Below are positions 25,075 through 32,177 of a stretch of 64,000 bases of DNA, one piece after another (position 1 is the first letter of the stretch; every line of letters begins with the position of its first letter). This DNA is from Bradyrhizobium septentrionale (GTDB lineage Bacteria > Pseudomonadota > Alphaproteobacteria > Rhizobiales > Xanthobacteraceae): assembly GCF_011516645.4 (NCBI RefSeq), contig NZ_CP088285.1, forward strand, positions 3,242,501 through 3,306,500, in the 5' to 3' direction. The notes beneath the pieces are model-generated. The model was given only the letters and a program-made list of their open reading frames with translations, was not told where the DNA came from and did not search any database. Position numbers and translations under genes: made by a program.

Positions 25075-25437
25075 TTAAGCGAGCCAGAGCTGGATCAGCG
25101 CCAGCGCCGCAGGTGTCGCCTGCACATAAAGGATGCGCCGACTCACGGTGGCGGCGCCGTAGACGCCGGCGACGATCACACAGAGCAGGAAGAATGTCTT
25201 GATCTGGAACGCGAAGGCCGGATTGCCGTGCACCAGGCCCCAGATCAGTCCGGCGGCGAGGAAGCCGTTATAGAGCCCCTGATTGGCGGCGAGCACGGCC
25301 GAGTCGGTCGCCTTCTCGACCGAGTTGCGAAAGGTCGTCAAGCCCAACGGCTTGGTCCACAGGAACATCTCGAGCACAAGGAAATAGATGTGCAGCGCGG
25401 CCACCGCCGCGACCAGAACATTGCCAAGCAAAAGCAT
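25075..25437 (-). CDS. DUF1304 domain-containing membrane protein
   Basis: The 120-residue protein has four predicted membrane helices and matches DUF1304. It shows the family motifs HIYFLVLEMFLW in helix 1, ANQGLYNGFLAAGL in helix 2 and VAGVYGAATVS later. The function is unknown. Start 25437 is supported by AAGGGGGA upstream. After the stop, the minus strand has a short GC-rich hairpin and TTTTGTTTTTC, a possible weak terminator overlapping a palindromic repeat. It is divergent from ogt with an 83-bp spacer. Confidence 0.87.
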   Translation of the reverse strand: MLLLGNVLVAAVAALHIYFLVLEMFLWTKPLGLTTFRNSVEKATDSAVLAANQGLYNGFLAAGLIWGLVHGNPAFAFQIKTFFLLCVIVAGVYGAATVSRRILYVQATPAALALIQLWLA

Positions 25438-25520
25438 GATGCGGTCCCCCTTCACCGGAATTCGGGTGGACGCTAGCACGCGGGCGGTGAATTGTATGCC
25501 GAGCGACCTGTTTCCGAGCG

Positions 25521-26051
25521 ATGACCATGGCCGACCGCAAGACTGCACAGAGCTTCAACCTCGACCGTCTCAAGACCCCGATCGGCACCGCGCTGCTGGT
25601 GACCGATGACGACGGCGTGCTGCGCGCGCTCGACTGGGACGACTATGAAGGACGCATGCTCGAGTTGCTGCGGCTGCATTATGGCACGGTGACGCTGCGG
25701 GACGGCCGCGCGCCGGCGGCGATGCGCGAGGCGCTCGCCGATTACTTCAAGGGCGATCTCGATCGGCTCGCGGATGTCGAATGGCGCGTCGCCGGCACGC
25801 CGTTCCAGCAGAGGGTCTGGCACGCGCTGCCGAAGATTTCGCCGGGCACCACCATGAGCTACGGCGCGCTGGCGGCGAAACTGAAAGTGCCGAACGCGAT
25901 GCGTGCGGTCGGCCATGCCAACGGCTCGAACCCGATCAGCGTCGTCGTGCCCTGCCATCGCCTGATCGGCGCCAACGGCTCACTGGTCAAATATGGCGGC
26001 GGGCTGGAGCGCAAGCGCTGGCTGCTGCAGCATGAGGGCGTGGAGATATAG
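25521..26051 (+). CDS. ogt: Methylated-DNA--[protein]-cysteine S-methyltransferase
   Basis: The 176-residue DNA repair protein has the Ada/Ogt C-terminal domain. FQQRVWHALPKISPGTTMSY (about 95-114) supplies the helix-turn-helix and the arginine-finger region RAVGHANGSNP follows. The active-site Cys145 is in VVVPCHRLIG, which accepts the alkyl group from O6-alkylguanine in a single-use reaction. The N-terminal 80 residues are the short variable domain. It is cytoplasmic and acts alone on DNA. ATG 25521 or ATG 25527 may be the start; neither has a strong ribosome site. There is no Ada regulator nearby. Confidence 0.93.
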   Translation: MTMADRKTAQSFNLDRLKTPIGTALLVTDDDGVLRALDWDDYEGRMLELLRLHYGTVTLRDGRAPAAMREALADYFKGDLDRLADVEWRVAGTPFQQRVWHALPKISPGTTMSYGALAAKLKVPNAMRAVGHANGSNPISVVVPCHRLIGANGSLVKYGGGLERKRWLLQHEGVEI

Positions 26052-26080
26052 CGGCCAATTTCATCAGCCGCCCGAGGCGA

Positions 26081-26197
26081 TCAATCGAGATCTTCGCTCG
26101 GCATGTTTCGCAGATCGCGCACGATATAGAGGAAGACGATGAGCGAAGGCACCCATGCGAGTATCGCTCCTACCAGCATCGCATCGACCGTCGTCAT
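26081..26197 (-). CDS. 38-residue single-helix membrane protein
   Basis: A 38-codon frame begins at 26197 with AAAGGAGT immediately upstream, an excellent ribosome site. It encodes MTTVDAMLVGAILAWVPSLI followed by VFLYIVRDLRNMPSEDLD. That is one hydrophobic helix (about residues 7-26) with a short N-terminus and an acidic/basic C-terminal tail. No family is recognised. Position-specific codon use is normal for the genome. It stands alone between ogt and a palindromic repeat. It is probably real, but translation is inferred from the start context and membrane-helix design. Confidence 0.6.
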   Translation of the reverse strand: MTTVDAMLVGAILAWVPSLIVFLYIVRDLRNMPSEDLD

Positions 26198-26219
26198 GGG
26201 GACTCCTTTGCGCGTTGCC

Positions 26220-26300
26220 AGAGCGTTTTCGAGCGAAGCATGTCCCGCACTTGATGCGGGGTGGACGCCGGTTCGCGTGAAGAAAACGCGTCAGAACAAA
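26220..26300. repeat. Short palindromic repeat, family I
   Basis: AGCGTTTTCGAGCGAAGC opens it and GAAGAAAACGCGTCAGAAC closes it. The element is widespread in Bradyrhizobium-type genomes, here with an internal GTCCCGCACTTGATGCGGG insertion. Confidence 0.6.
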
Positions 26301-26316
26301 AGTCTAATCCTGGCGG

Positions 26317-26508
26317 TCAGACCAGTTTCCTCGCCGGGCCGCGGCTGCCGGGGAAGGGATAGAGCCACTTCCAATAGGCCTTGTTGCGCTCCAATTGCTG
26401 TTTGTAGATCTCGCGGCACTTCACGGAGCAAAACTGCTCGAAATGCCAGCTGTGCCGGATCAGCCCGAACGGGCGCTTGCACCCCGGATTCCCGCAACGG
26501 CCGGTCAT
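26317..26508 (-). CDS. Small cysteine-rich (zinc-ribbon-like) protein
   Basis: The 63-residue protein has two cysteine pairs, CGNPGC near the N-terminus and FCSVKCREIY about 20 residues later. This is a treble-clef or zinc-ribbon-like spacing. It ends with a Trp/Tyr/Lys-rich basic tail (KAYWKWLYPFPGSRG). Its ATG (26506-26508) overlaps the stop of the upstream small gene (26505-26507) in an ATGA arrangement, and GGAGG also precedes it. The two genes therefore look translationally coupled. The function is unknown; DUF2256-like treble clefs are similar in size but not demonstrably related. Confidence 0.6.
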   Translation of the reverse strand: MTGRCGNPGCKRPFGLIRHSWHFEQFCSVKCREIYKQQLERNKAYWKWLYPFPGSRGPARKLV

Positions 26509-26669
26509 GACGCGGCCTCCGCATTCGCACGCCAAAGCCAGCGAGTGAATTCCTCCTGAGCTTTGTACAGGCAGAGCCGTCCGCAATAGCGTTCGCCCGC
26601 CGGATTTCGCAAACTGATGATCTTGGGCTCTTCGCTGTCACACTGGGCGCAGCGCGGTTCCGCACGCAT
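26505..26669 (-). CDS. Small cysteine-rich protein, upstream partner
   Basis: The 54-residue protein carries CAQC and CGRLC pairs separated by about 20 residues, again zinc-binding-like. A helical C-terminus follows (YKAQEEFTRWLWRANAEAAS). GGAGGGAGG precedes ATG 26669. It overlaps the downstream Cys-rich gene by three bases (TGA within ATGA), so both are probably made together and may form a complex. No family is recognised. The start and stop signals make translation likely. Confidence 0.6.
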   Translation of the reverse strand: MRAEPRCAQCDSEEPKIISLRNPAGERYCGRLCLYKAQEEFTRWLWRANAEAAS

Positions 26670-26848
26670 GGCGACCTCCCTCCGAGGAATTGCCATTTGC
26701 CAATCAGAATGTCTGATGCTGTCTCTGATGCTGTCCTGGCCGTCGATCTTCGCGAAGGACGACGGCGCGCAATCTCGCGCCACTATCGTCCAGGCGCAAC
26801 TTGTCCTGATGTTTGGCGGCATCATCCTTGCGTATGTCTGATGTGAAC

Positions 26849-27238
26849 TCATTCGCCGGGCGCGCTTCCGTTCTGCGCGAGGGCCGTGTCGAGGCATTTG
26901 ATCAGGACGTCGCCGTCGAAGGGCTTGCTCAGAAAGCAGATCGCGCCCGCCCTCAGGGCCCGGGCGCGATCGCTTTCGACGGAGAAGGCGGTGACGAAAA
27001 TGAACGGAAAGCGCCGTCCGCTGGCGATCAAATGGCTCTGCAGGTCGAGCCCGCTCATGGCCGGCATCCTGACATCCGCTATCACACAGGATGTCTCATT
27101 CAGGTGGGGCGAGTGCAGGAATTCCTCAGCCGACGCGTAGGTCTCGACTGCGTAGCCGAGCGACCTGACGAGATTGTGGGTCGCGGTGCGAACCGACATG
27201 TCGTCGTCGACGATGGATATCATTGGCGGGTGGGACAA
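26849..27238 (-). CDS. Single-domain response regulator (CheY-like)
   Basis: This is a 129-residue receiver domain only. Acidic residues Asp11-Asp13 stand in ISIVDDDMSV, the phospho-acceptor is Asp55 in CVIADVRMPAMSG, and the switch region is Thr in FVTAFS with Lys in FLSKPFDG. No output domain follows, so it probably works as a phosphate relay or protein-protein switch. TTG 27238 has AGGAAGG upstream and gives N-terminus SHPPMISIVDDD; ATG 27223 is a possible shorter start. It lies 92 bp downstream of a FixJ-like regulator on the same strand and may serve the same kinase. Confidence 0.85.
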   Translation of the reverse strand: MSHPPMISIVDDDMSVRTATHNLVRSLGYAVETYASAEEFLHSPHLNETSCVIADVRMPAMSGLDLQSHLIASGRRFPFIFVTAFSVESDRARALRAGAICFLSKPFDGDVLIKCLDTALAQNGSAPGE

Positions 27239-27330
27239 GGAGGTCCTTCCTGGGACGGCCAGAACGGGCTTTGGTCTGTGCGTGGACGCGGAGGCACAGT
27301 GCGTCGCCAGTCGGGATCGGAGAATCATAC

Positions 27331-28005
27331 TTAGGTTTGCGGCCCGCCGGATGCCGGTCCGATCCGAAGGATCTGCGCCATTTTGACCAGATCCGGCAGC
27401 GATTTAGCCGCCATTTTCCGCATGATGTGGCCGCGGTGTATCTTCACCGTGATCTCGGCCACCCCGATTTCGGCGGCGACCTGCTTGTTCATGAGCCCCG
27501 TCGTCACGAGTGTCATGATCTGGCGCTCGCGGGCGGTCAGGGTCGCGAAGGCTGCGCGCAGGTGTGCAAGGGCCTTGGCCTCATCGCGACGATTCCGGTC
27601 GCGCTCGATCGCTGTGGTGACGGCATCCAGCATGTCCTGGTCGCGGAACGGCTTGGTCAGGAAGTCGACCGCTCCGGCCTTCATGGCCCTGACCGTCATC
27701 GGGATATCGCCATGGCCGGTCATGAAGATGATCGGAATATGAATGTCGGCCTTGGCCAGTTCGGCCTGAAAGTCGAGGCCGCTCAGCCGGGGCAGCCTGA
27801 TGTCCAGGATCAGGCAGCTCGGGACATCCGGGGGCTTGTGCTGGAGAAATTCATGGGCCGATCCGAACACTTCGGTCCGCAGACCGACCGACCGGAAAAG
27901 ACTGCTCAGCGAGTCCCGCACTGACGCGTCGTCGTCGACGACGAAGACGGCCGGATCGCCGGCGCTTGCGTGCGTGGGAGGTGATGCCGCGGGTCCGGTC
28001 ACCAT
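27331..28005 (-). CDS. FixJ/NarL-type response regulator with LuxR HTH
   Basis: The 224-residue regulator has a receiver domain (about 18-135; Asp24-Asp26, phospho-Asp68 in LILDIRLPRLSG, Lys in FLTKPFRDQD). A LuxR-type helix-turn-helix (about 155-215) follows with LTARERQIMTLVTTGLMNKQ. It closely resembles FixJ in layout. Its GTGACC start overlaps the 3' end of the kinase gene by seven bases, so kinase and regulator are co-translated. Target genes are unknown. A heme PAS of FixL type is not clearly visible in the kinase, so the name fixJ is not given. Confidence 0.9.
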   Translation of the reverse strand: MVTGPAASPPTHASAGDPAVFVVDDDASVRDSLSSLFRSVGLRTEVFGSAHEFLQHKPPDVPSCLILDIRLPRLSGLDFQAELAKADIHIPIIFMTGHGDIPMTVRAMKAGAVDFLTKPFRDQDMLDAVTTAIERDRNRRDEAKALAHLRAAFATLTARERQIMTLVTTGLMNKQVAAEIGVAEITVKIHRGHIMRKMAAKSLPDLVKMAQILRIGPASGGPQT

Positions 28006-29780
28006 GCATGATCCTCTTCACGCAATGGCAAGGTGAACTGGAATGTCGCGCCGGGGCCGGCATTTCCGGCCACGGACAGGCGACCCCGGTGGGCTTCGAC
28101 GATCGAGCGGCAGATCGACAAGCCCATTCCCATGCCGCTGGCCTTGGTGGTGTAGAAGGCGTCGAACAGCCGCTCGGCATTCTCGGTCGTTATCCCGACG
28201 CCACAGTCGGTGACCGTGACCAGGATTTGCCCGGCATCGTCATGCTTGGCGGGATCGATGCGTGTCCGGATCACCAGTTCCCGCGGCCGGTCCGTGACCG
28301 GCTGCATCGCCTCGATGCCGTTGAGGACCAGGTTGAGGATGACTTGCTGCAGCTGGACACGGTCGGCGACAACAGGCGGCAGCGCGGGAGCGAGGTCCAG
28401 CTGCAGGGATATCAGGTGGCTCTGCAGTTCATGCTGCACCAGGCCGATCACCTCGTTGATGGCTGCATTGATGTCGAGCGGCGCCTTCTGATCGGTCGTC
28501 TTGTTCACCAGGGCGCGGACGCGCTGGATGACCTCGCCCGCCCGGTTGCCGTCGCTGATGATCGACCTGACCGCCCCGCGGGCTTCGTTCAGATCGGGAG
28601 CCGCCCGGTTGAGCCACCGCAGGCATGCCGCGGCGTTGGTGACCACGGCGGCAAGCGGCTGGTTCACTTCATGGGCGATCGACGCAGCGAGCTCGCCGAG
28701 CGCCGTCACGCGCGTGACGTGGGCGAGGTTGATCTGCGCTTCGTGCAATTCCGCCTCGGCCCGCTTGCGGGCGGTCACGTCGGTGACCGCTCCGATGAAT
28801 TCGGTGTCGCCCGAGATGTTGGTCACCGCATGCGCCCGGGCGTGGACATATTTGATCGCCCCATTGGGCATCAGCAATCGGTAGCCGTGCTCGAAGTCCT
28901 TGCCGTCGACCGAGGCGCGGTCGATGGTCCGTTGCACGCGGGCTCGATCGTCCGGATGGACGCGTTGCAGGACCGTGCCATGCTTGATGCAAGGAGCCTT
29001 GTCGAACGCGAAGATTCTGAACGTTTCTTCCGACCAGATCATCTCGCCGCTGGCGACGTGCCAGCCAAAGCTGCCGGTGTGGCTCAATCGCTGGGCTTCG
29101 GTCAGGTACATTTCACTCTGCTGCAGCGCATTCTCGGCCTGCTTGCGCTCGGTAATATCCTCACATGCGATCAGGACAATCAACTGATCGCCCAGCCGCC
29201 GCACGGCCTTGGCATTTTCGCGAACCCAAAGCCTTGAACCGTCCTTGCGGACCTTGCGGATTTCCCAACCGTGGGTCTGGCCGATATTGTCGAGGCAGGC
29301 CGCGACGTTGCGCAGGACCATATCCCGGTCTTCGGCGGCAAACACCCGCAGCACGGATTGTCCGAGCAATTCGTCGACGGTGTAGCCGAGTTGTGCCGCG
29401 CCGAACGTGTTGACCGACAGGACGAGGCCCGTTGCGTCGACCATGAAGTACATGACCGGGTTGTGCTCGAACACCTCCTTCCATTGCGCCTCGCTGTTGC
29501 GCAGCGCCTCGATCGCGCGCTCTTCGCCGCGCACCCGGCCGCGCAAGGCGGCTTCCATCTCCCTTTGGGTGCGGCCCACCACGCGCATCATCAGCAATGC
29601 AGCGGCGAGCGCGGCGACCAGCGCCGCCAGGGCAGCCAGATGGGCGGTCGCTGCGGGCTCCGGACCGAGCAACAGCCCGGCGCAGGTTCCCGCCCAAGCC
29701 AGCACCATGCCGCCGAGCAGCCATTGCTCGGTCGACCAGTACTTCTTGGTCGGGTTGTGCATCATCGGCATCACCAGCAC
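27999..29780 (-). CDS. PAS-domain sensor histidine kinase
   Basis: The 593-residue kinase starts with two membrane helices (about 20-65) joined by a very short loop. Two PAS domains follow (about 105-215, each ending DITERKQAE/DVTARKRAE; second about 235-345). HisKA has His370 in SIAHEVNQPLAAVV. The ATPase domain has NLVLNGIEAM, DCGVGI and GMGMGLSICRSIVEAHRGR. The HEVNQPLAAV block is typical of FixL-like kinases in rhizobia. It overlaps its partner regulator gene and probably phosphorylates it. The signal is unknown; the second PAS lacks a confidently assigned heme His. Start is uncertain: GTG 29780 or one of three ATGs at 29771, 29765 and 29762. Confidence 0.88.
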   Translation of the reverse strand: MLVMPMMHNPTKKYWSTEQWLLGGMVLAWAGTCAGLLLGPEPAATAHLAALAALVAALAAALLMMRVVGRTQREMEAALRGRVRGEERAIEALRNSEAQWKEVFEHNPVMYFMVDATGLVLSVNTFGAAQLGYTVDELLGQSVLRVFAAEDRDMVLRNVAACLDNIGQTHGWEIRKVRKDGSRLWVRENAKAVRRLGDQLIVLIACEDITERKQAENALQQSEMYLTEAQRLSHTGSFGWHVASGEMIWSEETFRIFAFDKAPCIKHGTVLQRVHPDDRARVQRTIDRASVDGKDFEHGYRLLMPNGAIKYVHARAHAVTNISGDTEFIGAVTDVTARKRAEAELHEAQINLAHVTRVTALGELAASIAHEVNQPLAAVVTNAAACLRWLNRAAPDLNEARGAVRSIISDGNRAGEVIQRVRALVNKTTDQKAPLDINAAINEVIGLVQHELQSHLISLQLDLAPALPPVVADRVQLQQVILNLVLNGIEAMQPVTDRPRELVIRTRIDPAKHDDAGQILVTVTDCGVGITTENAERLFDAFYTTKASGMGMGLSICRSIVEAHRGRLSVAGNAGPGATFQFTLPLREEDHAW

Positions 29781-30125
29781 TTGCCATCCAGCACTTGGCC
29801 ATGATGGGCCGCGCTGCGTCGCTAGGTGACCGCTATCATCAGCGGCGACAACGTCGCCCTCCCAACAGGCCGGACATTAGCAGCTTTCTCGACGTCGGGA
29901 CGAGATCGTGGGGGCCTGTGGCAATCCGCCCGCGTGGGTGAGATCGCGCGAAAAGCGAAATCACCTGATACGCTCAGGTTCAGGTTGCGGCTAAACCTAA
30001 GTATGTTGTCCCCATCCGAATGTAACGGCCGGATCAACCTCCGTTCAATGGCGCGTTCCTTCCCGGCGACTACGCTTATTGGGTAACTCGATAACAGTAG
30101 GCATCCCGGATTCAACAGTCGCCGA
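29781..30125. other. Intergenic region with no recognised gene
   Basis: Reading frames here lack start context and domain similarity. The only local structure is the sequence GGTTCAGGTTGCGGCTAAACC near 29979-29998, a loose inverted repeat. The region probably contains promoters for the kinase operon to the left. Confidence 0.4.
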
Positions 30126-30347
30126 TCAGAGATCTGGAGGTTGAAATTGCCGAACGCTCGCCTGCATTTGATCCTTTGCTCCGATGACATCGCGCTCGAG
30201 ACGCGGGGGCAGAGACGCGATCGCAGCTTCCAGCCTTTCGTGATCGACGGTGGCAAGCAAACGGCGAGCGTGCCGGTCGACAACCCATGGGCCGACAATT
30301 GGATCGATCTGCTCGACGCCTTCGATTTTGGCGTTGTGGTCTGTCAT
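30126..30347 (-). CDS. Hypothetical 73-residue protein
   Basis: The frame from ATG 30347 shows normal codon use (G/C-rich third positions) and encodes MTDHNAKIEGVEQIDPIVGP, then a helical, charged region ending RQFQPPDL. No family, signal peptide or membrane helix is seen. AGG stands about ten bases before the start, a weak ribosome site. An overlapping plus-strand frame (30141-30410) starts only with TTG and has poorer codon use, so the minus strand was preferred. Its function and expression are unknown. Confidence 0.45.
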   Translation of the reverse strand: MTDHNAKIEGVEQIDPIVGPWVVDRHARRLLATVDHERLEAAIASLPPRLERDVIGAKDQMQASVRQFQPPDL

Positions 30348-30518
30348 GCCAGCTACCTGGCCTTGCTGGGGGCGAGCCTGGCAGCGCTACAGCCGCAATT
30401 AGACATGTGAGATCCAGGGCCGTAGCCCGCCCTAGACTCTAAGTCCGGCAGGCTGCCGGGACCGACGCGCTGGCTGCTCACGCCTGGGTCGCGCAAAACG
30501 GGTCCGACAACAGCCTCC

Positions 30519-30625
30519 GTGAGAGCCCGGAATCCATTCCCCGACTAGCCCCGGCCCTGATGGATTCCGGGCTCAGTTCCCGCAGGCTCTCAGATGCGCA
30601 ATGGCGCATCGGGAATGACCGGCGG
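30519..30625. repeat. Palindromic repeat, family G
   Basis: GAGCCCGGAATCCAT (30523-30537) and ATGGATTCCGGGCTC (30560-30574) form a perfect 15-bp stem. An imperfect outer stem, TGAGAGCC with GGCTCTCA, surrounds it. The rest of the 30348-30812 gap shows no gene. A related element is at 52181. Confidence 0.65.
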
Positions 30626-30812
30626 AACAGGTCGATGACCTCACTCCCGCGCCAGGCTCCCGACCGTGGCAAATTGCAGCAATTTTTCCGAAAGATGCCC
30701 GGTTCGCTTTAGCCGCTTTTGAAGCACCTGCTTATTGGATCGGCCTGGCGACGGCATCGCTCCGCAGAGCTGTGCGTTGGTTCGCGCACTGACAGTTCAG
30801 GGGCCGGTCATC

Positions 30813-32177
30813 ATGAATCAGGCACAGCAGAAACCCTTTCCTGACGATCATACGTCCGTCAGCAAGGACGAGGAATCGGGCGCACGAGGGTTGCAGCGCG
30901 ATTTGCAAGATCGGTTGCAGCCGGCGCACGACGAGCCGGTCAGCGAGCCCGTCAGCGATAGCGCTCCCCATCCCGAACCGCCCCGAGGCTCCGGCCGATG
31001 GGTTCGCCGCCTGCTCAAGGTCGGCATCGGCCTTGCCATCGTCGCCGTCTTCGGATGGCTGCCGCTGAAGGCGGTGCTGCAGACCTCGAGCGTGGAGGCC
31101 GTGGTCAACGCCAGGATCGTGACCTTGCGGTCGCCGATCGACGGGACCGTGACTGCGAAGCCGCAGGGCTCCGCACAACTCAGCGTGGTTCATGAGGGCG
31201 ACGCGATCCTTCATGTCGTCAACGCGCGCGGCGATCGCGTGCGGCTCGATGATCTCCGGCGGCAGATGTCGCGGCTGGAGAACGAGCGCCCGAGCCTGGC
31301 CGCCAAGCTCGCGGCCGCCGAGACCGCGCAACAGGACCTCGCCCGCCAGGCGGGCCAGTTCCGCGATGGCCGCATCCTTCAGCTCGAGGCGCGCATCGCC
31401 GAAATCCAGTCGGCGATCGAGGCCGCGGCCGCGCGACGGGAGGAGGCAGTGGCCGCCGTCGAGCGGGCCTCGTCCCTGATCAAATCAGGCAGCGTCTCGA
31501 CGGTCGAAATGGCCCGCCTGACGCGCGAGCAGGCGATCGCCCAGCAGACCGAGATCGGTGCCCGCCGTCGGCTCGACGCCGCCAAGGTTGAGCTCACCGC
31601 TGTCAGGAGCGGCACCTATCTCGGCGACAGCTACAACGACCGGCCGAGCTCCGCTCAACGCGAAGAGGAGATGCGCCAGCGCGCCAGCGATCTGCGCGCC
31701 GATCTGGCGCATGCCGATGCCGAGATCGACTGGCTGACCCACGAGATCGCCGTCGAGCAGTTGCATTACGTCAACCGGGCGGAAGCCGACATCAAGGCGC
31801 CGGTCGCCGGGCGCATCTGGGAGATGATGACGTCGCCCGGCGAGGATGTCCGGGCCGGTCAGCCCTTGCTCAAGCTGCTCGATTGCAGCGGCGCCGTGGT
31901 CACCGCCAATGTCACCGAAGGCGTCTACAACCGCCTCCGGCTCGGCGAGCAGGCGAGCTTCGAGCCGAATGACGGCAGCGCGGCGATCCAGGGTGAGATC
32001 GTCAATCTCACCGGCGCATCGGGCGCGCCCGCGAACCTTGCGATCAATCCGGATGCGCTGAACAAAGAACCGTATCGGGTGACGGTCTCGATGCCGGCGC
32101 TCGACAGCACGGGCAAGGAATGCGCGGTCGGCCGCACCGGGCGGGTGGTGTTCAACGGGGACGCGGCAAAGTCATGA
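30813..32177 (+). CDS. HlyD/Alg44-like membrane-fusion protein of a polysaccharide synthase
   Basis: The 454-residue protein has a polar N-terminus (about 1-60), one membrane helix (GIGLAIVAVFGWLPLKAVL, about 70-88), a biotinyl-lipoyl half (TLRSPIDGTVTAKPQG) and a long coiled coil (about 150-300) rich in Glu, Ala and Arg. The second lipoyl half is KAPVAGRIWEMMTSPGEDV, with a beta-barrel end. Such proteins span the periplasm and help export polysaccharide made by a paired glycosyltransferase. AGGGG precedes ATG 30813. Its stop overlaps the start of the GT2 gene (ATGA at 32174), so the two are translationally coupled. BgsB of the mixed-linkage beta-glucan system is a possible analogue. Confidence 0.85.
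   Translation: MNQAQQKPFPDDHTSVSKDEESGARGLQRDLQDRLQPAHDEPVSEPVSDSAPHPEPPRGSGRWVRRLLKVGIGLAIVAVFGWLPLKAVLQTSSVEAVVNARIVTLRSPIDGTVTAKPQGSAQLSVVHEGDAILHVVNARGDRVRLDDLRRQMSRLENERPSLAAKLAAAETAQQDLARQAGQFRDGRILQLEARIAEIQSAIEAAAARREEAVAAVERASSLIKSGSVSTVEMARLTREQAIAQQTEIGARRRLDAAKVELTAVRSGTYLGDSYNDRPSSAQREEEMRQRASDLRADLAHADAEIDWLTHEIAVEQLHYVNRAEADIKAPVAGRIWEMMTSPGEDVRAGQPLLKLLDCSGAVVTANVTEGVYNRLRLGEQASFEPNDGSAAIQGEIVNLTGASGAPANLAINPDALNKEPYRVTVSMPALDSTGKECAVGRTGRVVFNGDAAKS

Noticed and set aside
26710..26841. Possible 41-residue plus-strand protein with hydrophobic end
   Set aside because: No ribosome site precedes its start and no conservation can be judged; kept only as a note.
30141..30410. 89-codon plus-strand frame opposite the 73-residue gene
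   Set aside because: It begins only with TTG directly against GGAGG, and codon use is poorer than on the minus strand.
30478..30672. 64-codon minus-strand frame
   Set aside because: It lies over a family G palindromic repeat and has no start signal.
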